DNA of 64,000 bases from Oricola cellulosilytica (GCF_019966575.1 NZ_JAINFK010000005.1:1-64000), one strand, 5' to 3'; positions 25,284-35,494 are shown, numbered from the stretch's first letter. Notes: generated by a model not told the origin, from the letters alone. Numbers and translations: made by a program.

Positions 25284-26876
25284 ATGAAAACGAAAGGCAA
25301 GCGGTCCGGTCCGGGGACGATCGGCATAGTGGGGAGTGGCGCAACAGCCGCCTATCTTCTGAAACATCTGGCGGCGGGTGGTGAACGCCTGAAGATCACC
25401 GTCTTCGAGTCTTCCGATGAACCCGGATTCGGGATGCCCTATCGTCCGTCCGACAATGCCGATTTCATGCTCTGCAATGCCTTCAGCCGCGAAATCCCCG
25501 TCATCCGCACTTCACTGATCGATTGGCTGAAAACACAGCCGTCCCATGAGCTGAACGAGTGGGAACTGTCGCGCCACGACCTCAGTGCACGGGCGTTCTA
25601 CCCGCGTACGCTGATCGGCGAATTCCTTCACGACCAGTTTGCCGCGCTCGTCGACGGCATGAACCGGGACGGCCACTCCGTAAGTGTTCTGACGAACCAC
25701 CGTGTCGAAGACCTAATCCCGAACGGAAGCCACGTTAAAGTGAGAGCGGTGACGCCGGACGGACCCGTCATGAGGGAATTCGACAACGTTGTTCTGGCCA
25801 CAGGACATTCATGGCCAACGCATCCAACGATTGATGATGCGGAGCTCGTGTCGCCATGGCCTTATACCAATATGACGAAAATTCCGCCCGGGAAAATCGG
25901 CGTTCTTGGGGCCTCCTTGTCTGCAATCGATGTGGTCGTCACCCTCGGCCATACGCATGGCGACTTCGATGAGCGGGGCGCAACGGTCTCGTGGAAGCCG
26001 AATCCGGACGCGAAGGATCTGAAAGTCACCATGGTGTCCCACATGGGCATCATGCCCGAGGGCGATTTTTACTACCCGTTTCCGTATAAGCCCTTGAGAT
26101 ACCTGACGAAGGAAGCTGTCAAAGAAGAGATTGCAAGGGGCGCGGAGAACCTTCTGGAAAGGGTTTTCGAGCTTCTTGTCCGGGAACTCGACGAAAGCAA
26201 CCCGGAGTATCTGGACCAGTTGGGCGACCGCTCGCGAACCATCGCGGGGTTCGCGGAGGGTTATTTCCGCCACCGCCAGGAAAAGGGCGGCCTTGATGCC
26301 GTCAAGGAAGACTTTGAGGTCGTACGGCAGTCTATGCAAGACAGAACGACGATCCCTCATCGCTACGTTCTGCTGCGTGGCCACGAGGAGTTCGACGCCG
26401 CGCTCAGGCATTTGAACGAACACGACTGGGAGATATTTACGGATCATCTCATGCCCGTTTTCGCCGACTGCTATGCAGCGGTGCCCCACCTGTCGCTGGC
26501 CAGAATCATTGCGCTTTACGACGCGGGAGTCCTCGACATCGTGCCGACCGGCTCCAATTCATCGTTCAGCAAAGAGGGAAGCGACGGGGTCCGAGTCCAG
26601 ACAGAAGACGAGGTCCTCGCCTTCGATGCGATGATCGACGCGCGCGGGCAGGATTCCGCGCCGCTGGGCGAATTGCCGTTTCCGTCGCTGACAGAACAGA
26701 TCGTAGAGCCGAACGAGCCTGTCGAGCGCCCCTTTGCGATCGAGATGGCCATCCGCGGGACATCCAGGGTCTATTGCCTCGCCCTCCCTCAGGTCATTGA
26801 ACGCCACCCGTTCTCGCAGGGACTAGCCAACATGAACGAACTGGCGGAGATCGTGGCGACGGACCTTCTGGTTTGA
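25284..26876 (+). CDS. FAD/NAD(P)-binding protein (NAD_binding_9 family)
   Basis: 530-residue putative flavoprotein. A dinucleotide-binding loop, GIVGSGATAAYLL, lies near residue 15, and the second characteristic strand, VVLATGHSWP, near residue 175, with a further GVLGASLSAIDVV loop after it. Length and this layout match the HcgN-like/NAD_binding_9 group; no catalytic activity is established for relatives of this size. The start is uncertain: ATG 25284 places the FAD loop at the expected position, while an in-frame ATG at 25218 would add 22 residues. It stands alone between the HIT gene (divergent) and the FemAB-like gene (convergent). Confidence 0.8.
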   Translation: MKTKGKRSGPGTIGIVGSGATAAYLLKHLAAGGERLKITVFESSDEPGFGMPYRPSDNADFMLCNAFSREIPVIRTSLIDWLKTQPSHELNEWELSRHDLSARAFYPRTLIGEFLHDQFAALVDGMNRDGHSVSVLTNHRVEDLIPNGSHVKVRAVTPDGPVMREFDNVVLATGHSWPTHPTIDDAELVSPWPYTNMTKIPPGKIGVLGASLSAIDVVVTLGHTHGDFDERGATVSWKPNPDAKDLKVTMVSHMGIMPEGDFYYPFPYKPLRYLTKEAVKEEIARGAENLLERVFELLVRELDESNPEYLDQLGDRSRTIAGFAEGYFRHRQEKGGLDAVKEDFEVVRQSMQDRTTIPHRYVLLRGHEEFDAALRHLNEHDWEIFTDHLMPVFADCYAAVPHLSLARIIALYDAGVLDIVPTGSNSSFSKEGSDGVRVQTEDEVLAFDAMIDARGQDSAPLGELPFPSLTEQIVEPNEPVERPFAIEMAIRGTSRVYCLALPQVIERHPFSQGLANMNELAEIVATDLLV

Positions 26877-26906
26877 TGCGCGAGGCGAGAGCGGGGGCGG
26901 TGCCTC

Positions 26907-28124
26907 TCAGCCGCCTTTTTTGAAGGGGCCGTGCGCGGAGAGGATCCTGCCGAAGCGCTCGACATCCATGCGCTCGTGGTCGAGATAGTCCGCGATCGCA
27001 CGGCGGAAGCCCTCATGCGGAATGAAGTGCGCCGAGTGGGTCGTGACCGGCATGTAACCGCGCGCCAGCTTGTGCTCACCCTGCGCGCCCGCCTCGACAT
27101 AGCGCAGCCCCTCGGCGATGGCGAAGTCGATGGCCTGGTAATAGCAGACCTCGAAATGCAGATAGGGATGATGCTCGACGCATCCCCAGTGCCGGCCGTA
27201 AAGCGTGTCGCCGCCAATGAAATTGATGGCCCCGGCGACATAGCGGCCGTCGCGCTTGGCCATGACGAGCAGGATATCGTCGCGCATCCGTTCGGAGATC
27301 AGCGCGTAGAATTCGCGGTTGAGATAGGGGCGACCCCACTTGCGGCTGCCGGTGTCGGTGTAAAAGGCGAAGAAGGAATCCATCGCCGCCTCGATGATGT
27401 CCGCGCCGGCCAGCCGTTCGATCGTGATGCCGTTTTCGAGAGCGCCCTGGCGTTCCTTGCGGATGTTCTTGCGCTTGCGGGACGAAAGCGTTTCCAGAAA
27501 CTCGCCGAAATCCCCGTAGCCGTTGTTTTCAAAATGAAATTGCTGGTCGAGGCGGTGCAGAAATCCGCTTTCCTTCAGCGCCGCGATGTCTTCCGGTTCG
27601 GCGAAGGTGACATGCGCCGACGAGACGCCGAGACGCGTCGCCAGCGCTTTGAGACCCTCCGCAAGGCCGTTGCGGACGACGGATGCGTCGCGGCCGGGAG
27701 AGACGAGAAGCCGAGGGCCGGTCGCCGGCGTGAACGGCACCGAGCACTGAAGTTTCGGATAATAACGTCCGCCGGCCCGTTCGAAAGCGTCGGCCCAGCC
27801 GTGATCGAAGACGTATTCGCCCTGGCTGTGCGATTTCAGGTAACAGGGCAGGGCGCCGAGCACCGTGCCCGATCCGGTCTCGAGCGTCAGGTGCTGACCC
27901 AGCCACCCGGTTTCGGCAATCGCGCAGCCGGAGTCCTCCAGCGCACTCAAAAAGGCGTGTGAAACGAACGGGTTATAAGGGGCCTTCGTCTGTTCGAGCG
28001 AGGCTCCGGTGAGGCCTCCCCAGATCGACGGATCGACAGAGGAGATGCGCTCGCGAACGCGGATGACGAAGTCGCCGTCCGGTTCGTTCGATGCAGCCGC
28101 GATGCTTGCCTTGGTTTCGGTCAT
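26907..28124 (-). CDS. FemAB-like/GNAT (peptidogalycan biosynthesis family) acyltransferase
   Basis: 405-residue protein of the PF04339-type family (two tandem GNAT-like domains, FemAB-related). Seen in the sequence are the first-domain segment NPFVSHAFLSALEDSGC, the central SSRKRKNIRKERQGAL helix and the second-domain pattern GDTLYGRHWGCVEHHPYLHF, followed by EAGAQGEHKLARGYMPV. These motifs are highly conserved in proteobacterial members, which have no settled function; the family name comes from similarity to peptidoglycan-bridge enzymes. The gene appears to stand alone, converging with the FAD protein. Confidence 0.85.
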   Translation of the reverse strand: MTETKASIAAASNEPDGDFVIRVRERISSVDPSIWGGLTGASLEQTKAPYNPFVSHAFLSALEDSGCAIAETGWLGQHLTLETGSGTVLGALPCYLKSHSQGEYVFDHGWADAFERAGGRYYPKLQCSVPFTPATGPRLLVSPGRDASVVRNGLAEGLKALATRLGVSSAHVTFAEPEDIAALKESGFLHRLDQQFHFENNGYGDFGEFLETLSSRKRKNIRKERQGALENGITIERLAGADIIEAAMDSFFAFYTDTGSRKWGRPYLNREFYALISERMRDDILLVMAKRDGRYVAGAINFIGGDTLYGRHWGCVEHHPYLHFEVCYYQAIDFAIAEGLRYVEAGAQGEHKLARGYMPVTTHSAHFIPHEGFRRAIADYLDHERMDVERFGRILSAHGPFKKGG

Positions 28125-28167
28125 GGACCTTCAGTTATTGCGCGTGGCACTGCAAACAAGATGCCGG

Positions 28168-28881
28168 TCACCGGTCCGGGTCGAAATCCTCGAACGTCAT
28201 CTGGTCAGCATGGGCCTGTGTGGCTGCGACGTCTTCGGGCGTACGCACCGTCCAGGTGATGACAGGCATGCCCAGCGTGTCGCGCACATGAGAGACGAAC
28301 CGGTTCGGCAGTCCTTTCACATGATAGGAAACGAACGACACGCCGAGCGGCAGTGCCTCATAGTGCCGGTCCAGCGCGGGGTCGCCGATGCCTTCGGCCG
28401 TCAGTCCGAGCGGCACGGACGAGCCGGTCTCGCGGAAGGCCGCGAGGAGATCGTGGTCGAAGGACATAGCCGCCGCCGGCCCGTCATAACCCGCGAGATC
28501 CGCAGCGACGGCCTTCGCCAGCGCGCCGTTGCCTGCGCCTTCCGGCTTCATTTCGATGACGACCGGCACGCGGCCCGAAACCAATTCGAGAGTGTCCGCA
28601 AGCGTCGGGATCGTATCCGACGTCCGGCCGAGCTTGATGGTGCCGAGATCTGGCGCGGGTTGGTCTATCAGCAGACCCTCGATCCCCGTCAGGCGCTCCA
28701 GCGTGTCGTCATGGAAGACGATCGCCTTTCCGTCGGCGGAGAGGCGAACGTCGAGTTCGATGGCAAAATCGCGGTCAATCGCCTTCCTGAACGCCGACAG
28801 CGAGTTCTCGCACACGCCGACATTGCCGTCGTGCAGTCCGCGATGGGCGATCGGCCGCCGGGTGAGAAAGTCCACGCTCAA
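28168..28881 (-). CDS. glycerophosphodiester phosphodiesterase family protein
   Basis: 237-residue GDPD-type TIM barrel. The metal-binding and catalytic residues are visible in IAHRGLHDG, CENSLSAF, IELDVRLSADG and IVFHDDTLERLTG. It hydrolyses glycerophosphodiesters to glycerol-3-phosphate and an alcohol; without a signal peptide it acts in the cytoplasm. The start is probably a TTG at 28881 overlapping the stop codon of the RidA gene by four bases, which gives the N-terminus (xSVDFLTRRPIAHRGL) expected from relatives; a GTG at 28875 is the alternative. Confidence 0.9.
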   Translation of the reverse strand: MSVDFLTRRPIAHRGLHDGNVGVCENSLSAFRKAIDRDFAIELDVRLSADGKAIVFHDDTLERLTGIEGLLIDQPAPDLGTIKLGRTSDTIPTLADTLELVSGRVPVVIEMKPEGAGNGALAKAVAADLAGYDGPAAAMSFDHDLLAAFRETGSSVPLGLTAEGIGDPALDRHYEALPLGVSFVSYHVKGLPNRFVSHVRDTLGMPVITWTVRTPEDVAATQAHADQMTFEDFDPDR

Positions 28882-29339
28882 GACTCGATAATGGCTTCGA
28901 TTTCGACAGGCGCGTTCAGCGGCAGGCACGCCATGCCGACGGCCGAGCGGGCATGCCGGCCCGCATCACCCAGAATGTCGACCAGAAAATCGGAAGCGCC
29001 GTTGGCGACCAGATGCTGCTCGGTAAAGTCCGGCGAGGAGGCGACAAAGACCGTAATCTTCACGATTCGCTTGATCTTCCCCAAGTCGCCCAGGGCGCTT
29101 CTTGCCTGCGCCAGAACGTTGACGGCGCACCATTTTGCCGCCTCGCGGCCCTGATCGACATCGAGGTCGCGGCCGAGAAGACCGCTCGAGACGAGCTTTC
29201 CGTCCCTTAGCGGCAGCTGTCCGGATGTGTACAGGAACGACCCCGATTGCACGGCGGGAACATAGTTTGCCGCAGGGGCCGCAGCCGCCGGCAAAGCGAT
29301 CCCGTGTTCCTGAAGCCGGCTTTCGATCGTTGAAGACAT
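28878..29339 (-). CDS. RidA/YjgF family protein
   Basis: 153-residue member of the RidA superfamily (longer YjgF-like subgroup). It has the FLYTSGQLPLRDGKLV segment and the C-terminal GMACLPLNAPVEIEAI strand. Family members deaminate reactive enamine/imine intermediates; this subgroup lacks a clear catalytic Arg at the usual place as far as I can see, so activity is uncertain. Start 29339 is supported by GAGGAAT upstream. It is coupled to the phosphodiesterase gene (TTGA overlap). Confidence 0.9.
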   Translation of the reverse strand: MSSTIESRLQEHGIALPAAAAPAANYVPAVQSGSFLYTSGQLPLRDGKLVSSGLLGRDLDVDQGREAAKWCAVNVLAQARSALGDLGKIKRIVKITVFVASSPDFTEQHLVANGASDFLVDILGDAGRHARSAVGMACLPLNAPVEIEAIIES

Positions 29340-29449
29340 GGTGATTCCTCGTGCAAACGTGTTCGTGACCCGCGAACTTTCTTGCATCTTTTGCCTCGCT
29401 TCCGCCATGAGAAAACCTATAGTCGGGCGAGGAAAACCAGGAACATGGA

Positions 29450-30280
29450 ATGACTGACCGATTCACGCGCGCCCTCACCGCCGCAACCGCGCTTACCACT
29501 CTGATCGTAATGTCGGGACAGCCGTCCCACGCGAAAGCCCAGCCGCTTGCTCCGCATCGTGCGGTGTATGATGTCGAACTGGATGAAGCCAGCGAACGCT
29601 CGGGCATAGCCGGCATGAACGGGCGCATCGTTTACGAATTCCATGGCTCAAGCTGTGATGGATACACAACCAGTTTCCGTTTCGTTTCGCGGATACGCTC
29701 GAACAGCGGCGACCGGGTGACCGACCAGCAGACCTCGACATATGAGGACGGGACGGGCGAGATGTTTCGCTTTGTGACCAAGTCCTTTGTCGACGAGAAG
29801 CTGGACCGCGAGTTGAAGGGGACCGCAAAGCGCTCGAACGGCAGTACCGTAATCGAACTGGAAAAACCGGATCCGGCCGAGTTTGTGCTGGATCGCGCGC
29901 TGTTTCCCACGGCGCATATCCTCGATCTGCTGGAAAGGGCCGAAGCCGGCGAGACCATCTACGAAGAGAAGATATTCGACGGCTCGGAAGACGGGGACCA
30001 GACCATGACCACAACCGTCATTCTTGGGCCGGAAAAGACCGGGGCCGATGGGGATGCCGCGAACGCAGGACCGCTGAAGGACGAGCCTTATCGTAACGTT
30101 TCCATCTCGTATTTCGCCCAGGACAGCGGCGAAAGCGGCGAGGGCCTGCCGGAATACGCGATCGCATTTAAGCTGTATGACAACGGTGTTACCCGCGACC
30201 TCGTCATGGACTACGGAGACTTCAGCCTGACGGGCGAGTTGACGCAACTCGACATGCTCCCGCCGGAGACCTGCCAGTAG
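29450..30280 (+). CDS. eipB: EipB-like cell envelope integrity protein (DUF1849)
   Basis: 276-residue periplasmic protein with a signal peptide (cleavage near residue 30, SHAKA). It matches the DUF1849 family: PLAPHRAVYDVELD at the mature start, NGRIVYEFHGSSCDGYTT in the middle and MDYGDFSLTGEL near the end. C69 and the near-terminal C275 correspond to the disulfide known in Brucella EipB, which keeps the envelope stable and is genetically tied to lipid A and peptidoglycan functions. The family is confined to alphaproteobacteria. It is a single gene diverging from ridA. Confidence 0.9.
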   Translation: MTDRFTRALTAATALTTLIVMSGQPSHAKAQPLAPHRAVYDVELDEASERSGIAGMNGRIVYEFHGSSCDGYTTSFRFVSRIRSNSGDRVTDQQTSTYEDGTGEMFRFVTKSFVDEKLDRELKGTAKRSNGSTVIELEKPDPAEFVLDRALFPTAHILDLLERAEAGETIYEEKIFDGSEDGDQTMTTTVILGPEKTGADGDAANAGPLKDEPYRNVSISYFAQDSGESGEGLPEYAIAFKLYDNGVTRDLVMDYGDFSLTGELTQLDMLPPETCQ

Positions 30281-30317
30281 GCCGATCGGAGAAACACGAC
30301 GCGATGCTGCGCCGCAC

Positions 30318-30346
30318 TTGCATTTGGTCCGCCGATGCGGTATCGC
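30318..30346 (+). promoter_or_regulatory. candidate rpsB-tsf promoter
   Basis: TTGCAT (30318-30323) and TATCGC (30341-30346) are spaced by 17 bp. A leader of roughly 105 bases follows to the rpsB ATG at 30460, long enough for an S2-type autoregulatory structure, which I cannot fold with confidence. Confidence 0.45.
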
Positions 30347-30459
30347 GCGGCCATTCCACACACGAAGGTCAGGTTTGATCCGGGAGAAATCCGGACGGAC
30401 CACCGGTGGCGGGAAACCGCTTTTTGCCTTCGTGGAGGTTCAACCGGAAAGGAAAAACG

Positions 30460-31332
30460 ATGGCATTGCCTGATTTCAGCATGCGCCAGCTTCTAGAGGC
30501 TGGTGTTCACTTCGGCCACCAGACACACCGCTGGAACCCGAAAATGTCGCGCTACATCTTCGGCGCGCGCAACAACATCCACATTCTCGATCTTTCCCAG
30601 ACCGTGCCGCTTCTGCACCAGGCGCTGAAGGTCGTTTCCGACACCGTCGCCGGCGGGGGGCGCGTGCTGTTCGTCGGCACCAAGCGCCAGGCGTCTGAGA
30701 TCGTCGCCGATGCAGCCGGCCGTTCGGCTCAATACTATGTCAATGCCCGCTGGCTCGGCGGCATGCTGACAAACTGGAAGACCATTTCCAACTCGATCCA
30801 GCGCCTGCGCAAGGTCGATGAAATTCTTGCCTCCGACGGCCAGGGCTTCACGAAAAAGGAACGCCTGAATCTCGATCGCGAGCGCGAAAAACTGAACCGC
30901 GCGCTGGGCGGCATCAAGGATATGGGCGGCACGCCGGACCTGATGGTGGTCATCGACACCAACAAGGAAGCGATTGCGATCCAGGAAGCGAAGCGTCTCG
31001 GCATTCCGGTCGTCGCCATCGTCGACAGCAATTGCGACCCCGACGTCGTCGATCACCCGATTCCGGGCAATGACGACGCCGCCCGTGCGATTTCGCTCTA
31101 CTGCGACCTGATCGCACGCGCGGCCATCGACGGCATCGCGCGCCAGCAGGGCGCGTCGGGCGTCGATGTCGGCGCATCGGCAGAGGCCCCGGTGGAGGAA
31201 GGACTTGAGGCTCCGGCCGAAGAGGCGCCCGCCGAGGAAGCGCCGGCGGCGAAGGCACCTGCCAAAGCCAAGGCAAAAACCAAGGCTGAAGCGCCGAAGA
31301 GCGACGACAAGCCGGCTGAAGCCCAGGCCTGA
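30460..31332 (+). CDS. rpsB: 30S ribosomal protein S2
   Basis: 290-residue S2 with the usual start ([20 protein letters not shown]) and core motifs [15 protein letters not shown] and [10 protein letters not shown]. Typical bacterial S2 has about 240 residues; the extra ~45 C-terminal residues are Ala/Glu/Lys/Pro-rich low-complexity sequence, common in Hyphomicrobiales. ATG 30460 is preferred to an upstream in-frame start at 30406 as it gives the conserved N-terminus and has GGAAAGGA-rich sequence ahead. Followed by tsf. Confidence 0.97.
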   Translation: MALPDFSMRQLLEAGVHFGHQTHRWNPKMSRYIFGARNNIHILDLSQTVPLLHQALKVVSDTVAGGGRVLFVGTKRQASEIVADAAGRSAQYYVNARWLGGMLTNWKTISNSIQRLRKVDEILASDGQGFTKKERLNLDREREKLNRALGGIKDMGGTPDLMVVIDTNKEAIAIQEAKRLGIPVVAIVDSNCDPDVVDHPIPGNDDAARAISLYCDLIARAAIDGIARQQGASGVDVGASAEAPVEEGLEAPAEEAPAEEAPAAKAPAKAKAKTKAEAPKSDDKPAEAQA

Positions 31333-31378
31333 CGGTCTGCGATCGCAGTCGCGATCATCTTCACACCACACGAATTCG

Positions 31379-31404
31379 CGCAGGGCACGTCATCGTGCCC
31401 TGCG
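31379..31404 (+). terminator. hairpin between rpsB and tsf (attenuator-like)
   Basis: CGCAGGGCACG and CGTGCCCTGCG form a perfect 11-bp stem with a TCAT loop, 47 bp after rpsB and 57 bp before tsf. It has no T tract, so full termination is unlikely; a partial terminator, RNase target or stabiliser that sets S2:EF-Ts ratios is more likely. Confidence 0.6.
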
Positions 31405-31460
31405 TCCAGTATTCAGGACACGGACAGACAGTTCCGTCCGACATCCAAAGAGGCGAACCG

Positions 31461-32375
31461 ATGAGCATTTCTGCATCTCTCGTAAAACAACTCCGCGACA
31501 TGACCGGCGCCGGCATGATGGACTGCAAGGCAGCCCTGACCGAAACCAATGGCGACCTCGAAGCGGCCGTCGACTGGCTGCGCAAGAAGGGCATCGCCAA
31601 GGCTGACAAGAAGTCCGGCCGCACCGCAGCGGAGGGGCTGATCGGCGTGGCGTCAAATGACTCCGGCGCCGTGGTGGTCGAGGTCAATTCCGAGACCGAC
31701 TTCGTTGCCCGCAACGACGCATTCCAGGAAATCGTGCGCAACATCGCCAAAAGCGCGCTCGATACCGATGGTTCGGTGGAGGCGGTCGCCGCGACGTCCT
31801 ATCCCGGCTCGTCGAAATCGAATGAGGAAACGATCAAGGACGCGATCGGGACGATCGGCGAGAACATGAACCTGCGCCGCGCCGCCCGCCTCGATGGCAC
31901 GGTTGCGACCTATGTGCATAACGCGGTTTCCGACGGCCTCGGCAAGCTTGGCGTTCTCGTGTCGATCCAGACCGAGGGCGACAAGGACGCTGCGCGCGCA
32001 ATCGGCCGCCAGATCGCGATGCACGTCGCGGCGACGAACCCGCTGGCGCTGGACGTCGACGATCTCGATACAGCCGCCGTCGAACGCGAACGCGCGATTT
32101 TCTCCGATCAGGCCCGCGCATCCGGCAAGCCGGAAAACATCATCGAAAAGATGGTGGAAGGGCGTCTGCGCAAGTTCTACGAGGAAGTCTGCCTGGTGAA
32201 ACAGGCATTCGTCATCAATCCCGACCTGACGGTCGAGAAGGCGCTCGCCGAAGCCGAAAAGGAAATCGGCGCACCGGCCAAGATCGGGGCGTTCGTGCGC
32301 TTCGCACTGGGCGAGGGCGTCGAAAAGGAAGAATCGGATTTTGCCGCTGAAGTGGCTGCTGCCGCAAAGGGTTAA
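31461..32375 (+). CDS. tsf: elongation factor Ts
   Basis: 304-residue nucleotide exchange factor for EF-Tu. The N-terminal UBA-like domain starts [20 protein letters not shown], followed by the TDFVARND signature and the two-part core. ATG 31461 is chosen because it gives the conserved N-terminus; the in-frame start at 31395 lies within the intergenic hairpin. Length is typical. It is separated from pyrH by a terminator-like hairpin. Confidence 0.97.
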   Translation: MSISASLVKQLRDMTGAGMMDCKAALTETNGDLEAAVDWLRKKGIAKADKKSGRTAAEGLIGVASNDSGAVVVEVNSETDFVARNDAFQEIVRNIAKSALDTDGSVEAVAATSYPGSSKSNEETIKDAIGTIGENMNLRRAARLDGTVATYVHNAVSDGLGKLGVLVSIQTEGDKDAARAIGRQIAMHVAATNPLALDVDDLDTAAVERERAIFSDQARASGKPENIIEKMVEGRLRKFYEEVCLVKQAFVINPDLTVEKALAEAEKEIGAPAKIGAFVRFALGEGVEKEESDFAAEVAAAAKG

Positions 32376-32418
32376 ACGCATGCGAAAGCATGCTGTCCGA
32401 TTGCTGTGATCTTGCGGG

Positions 32419-32446
32419 GGGCATCGCGTGACAACGCGATGCCCTT
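32419..32446 (+). terminator. terminator-like hairpin after tsf
   Basis: GGGCATCGCGT and ACGCGATGCCC form a perfect 11-bp stem with a GACA loop, followed only by TTC. It lies 43 bp after tsf and 42 bp before pyrH. The T tract is short, so read-through into pyrH is likely. Confidence 0.65.
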
Positions 32447-32488
32447 CATGTATCCGGAAGCCGAGATTCATTCCTTTTCAAAATTTTC

Positions 32489-33217
32489 ATGACCACCCAG
32501 CCAAGATACAAACGCGTCCTTCTCAAAGTCTCGGGTGAAGCGCTGATGGGCAATCAGGGTTTCGGCATCGATGTCGAGGTGGCGGACCGTATTGCCGGCG
32601 ACATCAAGCAGGCCGTCGATCTTGGCGTGCAGGTCGCGGTCGTCATCGGCGGCGGCAACATTTTCCGCGGCGTCGCGGTAGCCTCGAAGGGCGGCGACCG
32701 GGTGACCGGCGACCACATGGGGATGCTTGCGACCGTCATCAATTCGCTCGCGCTGCGGACCTCTCTCGTCAAGAAAGGTGTTGAATCGGTGGTGCTTTCA
32801 GCCATCGCCATGCCGCAACTGTGCGAGAGCTTCTCGCAACGGAAGGCGATGTGGAACATCGAGCACGGGCGCGTCGTGATTTTTGCGGGCGGCACTGGCA
32901 ATCCATATTTCACGACCGACTCCGCAGCGGCCCTGCGCGCCGCCGAGATCGGCGCCGACGCGTTGTTCAAGGGGACGCAGGTCGACGGAATCTACTCTGC
33001 GGACCCCAAAAAGGATTCGGATGCGGAACGCTTCCCCGTTATCACCCATGACGAGGTGATCGCACGCGGTCTCTCCGTCATGGACATTGCGGCTGTTGCC
33101 TTGACCCGCGAAAATCATATTCCCATTGTGGTTTTCTCGCTGCATGAGCCGGGCGGTTTCCCGCAGATCCTGCAGGGAGGAGGGCGCTCCACGCTTGTCA
33201 CGGAGCAGCAAGCGTAA
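32489..33217 (+). CDS. pyrH: UMP kinase
   Basis: 242-residue UMP kinase (UMP to UDP). It shows the amino acid kinase pattern: [13 protein letters not shown] at the start, [11 protein letters not shown], and the ATP/UMP site [20 protein letters not shown]. Length is normal. Same-strand neighbours frr and uppS follow within short gaps, matching the conserved rpsB-tsf-pyrH-frr order. Confidence 0.97.
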   Translation: MTTQPRYKRVLLKVSGEALMGNQGFGIDVEVADRIAGDIKQAVDLGVQVAVVIGGGNIFRGVAVASKGGDRVTGDHMGMLATVINSLALRTSLVKKGVESVVLSAIAMPQLCESFSQRKAMWNIEHGRVVIFAGGTGNPYFTTDSAAALRAAEIGADALFKGTQVDGIYSADPKKDSDAERFPVITHDEVIARGLSVMDIAAVALTRENHIPIVVFSLHEPGGFPQILQGGGRSTLVTEQQA

Positions 33218-33243
33218 CAGGTCCGCGAAAGGAAAGAACAACG

Positions 33244-33804
33244 ATGAGCCAGAAATTCGACCTCGCCGACCTCAAGCGCCGCATGGAAGGCGCGGTTGCC
33301 GCCTTCAGGAGCGATCTGGGCGGCCTTCGCACCGGCAGGGCCTCGGCCTCGCTGCTCGACCCGATCACCATCGAGGCCTACGGCACCCAGATGCCGATCA
33401 ATCAGGTCGCCAACGTCACGGTGCCGGAGCCGCGGATGCTGAACGTCTCCGTGTGGGACAAGTCGATGGTCTCGGCCGTCGAGAAGGCGATCCGCGAGTC
33501 GACGCTCGGCCTGAACCCGATGACCGATGGCGCCAATGTTCGCGTGCCGCTGCCCGAACTCAACGAGGAGCGGCGCCGGGAACTGGTGAAGATCGCGCAC
33601 CAATATGCCGAAAACGCCCGCATCGCCGCCCGCCACGTGCGCCGTGACGGTATGGAGGCGTTGAAGAAGGCGGAAAAGGACGGTGAGATGAGCCAGGACG
33701 AGAGCCGCGGCAAATCTGACGAGGTTCAAAAGCAGACCGACGAGACAATTTCCCGGATTGATTCGCTTTTGGCGGAAAAAGAAAAGGAAATCATGCAAGT
33801 TTAG
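33244..33804 (+). CDS. frr: ribosome recycling factor
   Basis: 186-residue RRF that with EF-G splits post-termination ribosomes. Signature stretches: [20 protein letters not shown] near residue 28 and IRHVRRD-like sequence ([20 protein letters not shown]) near 130. AAAGGAAAG before the ATG is the ribosome-binding site. A hairpin follows its stop codon. Confidence 0.97.
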   Translation: MSQKFDLADLKRRMEGAVAAFRSDLGGLRTGRASASLLDPITIEAYGTQMPINQVANVTVPEPRMLNVSVWDKSMVSAVEKAIRESTLGLNPMTDGANVRVPLPELNEERRRELVKIAHQYAENARIAARHVRRDGMEALKKAEKDGEMSQDESRGKSDEVQKQTDETISRIDSLLAEKEKEIMQV

Positions 33805-33805
33805 G

Positions 33806-33833
33806 GTCAAGGTGGCGGTCGCGCGACCTTGAC
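33806..33833 (+). terminator. hairpin between frr and uppS
   Basis: GTCAAGGT and ACCTTGAC pair as an 8-bp stem around a 12-base GC-rich loop that can itself pair in part. It starts two bases after the frr stop codon and lacks a T tract, so it may be an intra-operon regulatory or stabilising hairpin. Confidence 0.35.
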
Positions 33834-33851
33834 GAACAGGAGCCGGACCCG

Positions 33852-34601
33852 TTGGACGGTGAGAAGATAACAAATTCCGAATCCATGCCGCGCCATGTCG
33901 GCATCATCATGGACGGAAACGGCCGATGGGCTGCGGCGCGCGGCATGCCGCGTTCGTTCGGTCACAAGGCCGGAGTTGAAGCCGTCCGCCGGGCTGTCCG
34001 CGCCGCGGGCGAACTCGGCATCGAGTATCTGACGCTTTACGCTTTTTCCTCCGAGAACTGGTCACGCCCCGCCGAGGAGGTTCATGACCTGCTGGGGCTG
34101 ATGAAATTTTTCATCACGCGCGATCTTGCCGAATTGTGCGCGAACGGTGTGCGGGTCCGTGTGCTGGGCCGGCGTGACGGACTTGCGCCCGACATTCTCG
34201 GCCTGATCGAGACGGCTGAAGGGCGATCGAGGGACAATACGGCCCTCAATCTCAACATTGCATTCAATTACGGCGCGCGGGACGAGATCGTGCGGGCGTT
34301 TCAGCGTCTGGCCGCGCGCCAGGCAGAAACCGGCGGGAACGTGGGCGACATCGACGAGGCAGCGATTGCGGCGTGCCTCGATACCGCCGGCCTGCCCGAC
34401 CCGGAGCTCGTCATACGCACGAGCGGCGAAATGCGGCTCTCCAATTTCATGCTCTGGCAGGCCGCCTATTCCGAGTTCGTGTTCCTGACGTGCATGTGGC
34501 CGGATTTCGACAAGGCTTGGCTGGAAAAAGCGCTCGAGGAATTCGCTTCGCGCGCGCGCCGTTTCGGCGGCGTCTCTGCCGCCAAAGAAATCGCATTATG
34601 A
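33852..34601 (+). CDS. uppS: undecaprenyl diphosphate synthase (isoprenyl transferase)
   Basis: 249-residue cis-prenyltransferase making the C55 lipid carrier for peptidoglycan and other polymers. Motifs: [20 protein letters not shown] (diphosphate-binding), [14 protein letters not shown] and the late [15 protein letters not shown]. The start is a TTG at 33852 with AGGAG about 9 bases upstream. Its TGA overlaps cdsA (ATGA). Confidence 0.97.
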   Translation: MDGEKITNSESMPRHVGIIMDGNGRWAAARGMPRSFGHKAGVEAVRRAVRAAGELGIEYLTLYAFSSENWSRPAEEVHDLLGLMKFFITRDLAELCANGVRVRVLGRRDGLAPDILGLIETAEGRSRDNTALNLNIAFNYGARDEIVRAFQRLAARQAETGGNVGDIDEAAIAACLDTAGLPDPELVIRTSGEMRLSNFMLWQAAYSEFVFLTCMWPDFDKAWLEKALEEFASRARRFGGVSAAKEIAL

Positions 34602-35413
34602 CAAACCTGCAGGCGCGGCTGGTTTCTGCGCTGGTGCTCGCGGCAATCGTACTCCTTGCGACGATTTCCGGGGGATGGCTCTTCGCTGTCATGGCCGCGG
34701 CGGTTGCGGTTCTGATCTGGGGAGAGTGGGTGGACGTCGCCTGTCCCCTGGCCGACGACCGCGTGCGCCTGCTCGGATTCGGTGCGATTGCACTCGTGTT
34801 TCTGGCTGCGCTGTTCCTGCCGAATGCCGCTCTCTTCTGGATCGCGGTCATTGCCCTGGCGGGATTCGCACTTGTCTGCTGGGGGATCGGCGAGGGACCC
34901 TGGCCGGTCTATGGCCTCGTCTATGCCGGAGCAACGTTCGTCGCCGTGATCATGCTGCGCAGTTCGTCTGTCGGCGGGTCCGGCCTGATCGCCATCCTGT
35001 TCCTCTACGCGACGGTGTGGGCGACGGATATCGGCGCCTATTTCGCCGGACGCCGGTTTGGCGGGCCCAAGGTGGCGGTGGCCATTTCCCCCAACAAGAC
35101 CTGGTCGGGGGCCATCGGCGGCGCTGCCTCCGCGGTCGTCGCGGGCGTGCTCGTTTTCTCGGCGGCCGGGCTGGAGGATACCGCGACGGCAATCGGGCTG
35201 GCGCTCTTTCTCTCGGTCGTCGCCCAGGCCGGCGACTTCTTCGAATCCTGGATAAAGCGGCGGAATGGCGTGAAGGACACCAGCCAGATCATGCCGGGGC
35301 ATGGCGGCATGATGGACCGCACCGACGGCCTGATCGCGGCAGCAATCGCACTCTGGCTGCTCGGCCTGGCCCTGGCGGGACCGGCGGAGTCGGCGGCGGC
35401 ATTTTTCGTCTGA
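34598..35413 (+). CDS. cdsA: phosphatidate cytidylyltransferase
   Basis: 271-residue integral membrane enzyme making CDP-diacylglycerol, the precursor of all phospholipids. About eight helices, ending with the CDP-alcohol signature [20 protein letters not shown] followed by GMMDRTD. ATG 34598 overlaps the uppS stop codon; earlier in-frame starts lie inside uppS. In some related genomes dxr sits between cdsA and rseP; it does not here, and rseP follows after 81 bp. Confidence 0.95.
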   Translation: MTNLQARLVSALVLAAIVLLATISGGWLFAVMAAAVAVLIWGEWVDVACPLADDRVRLLGFGAIALVFLAALFLPNAALFWIAVIALAGFALVCWGIGEGPWPVYGLVYAGATFVAVIMLRSSSVGGSGLIAILFLYATVWATDIGAYFAGRRFGGPKVAVAISPNKTWSGAIGGAASAVVAGVLVFSAAGLEDTATAIGLALFLSVVAQAGDFFESWIKRRNGVKDTSQIMPGHGGMMDRTDGLIAAAIALWLLGLALAGPAESAAAFFV

Positions 35414-35494
35414 TCGTTGAAGATGCGTCAGCGCCTTGCTAGTGCCTGAATTGAAACGGACGACTGGCCACTGGCCAATACGACAGGACAGGAA

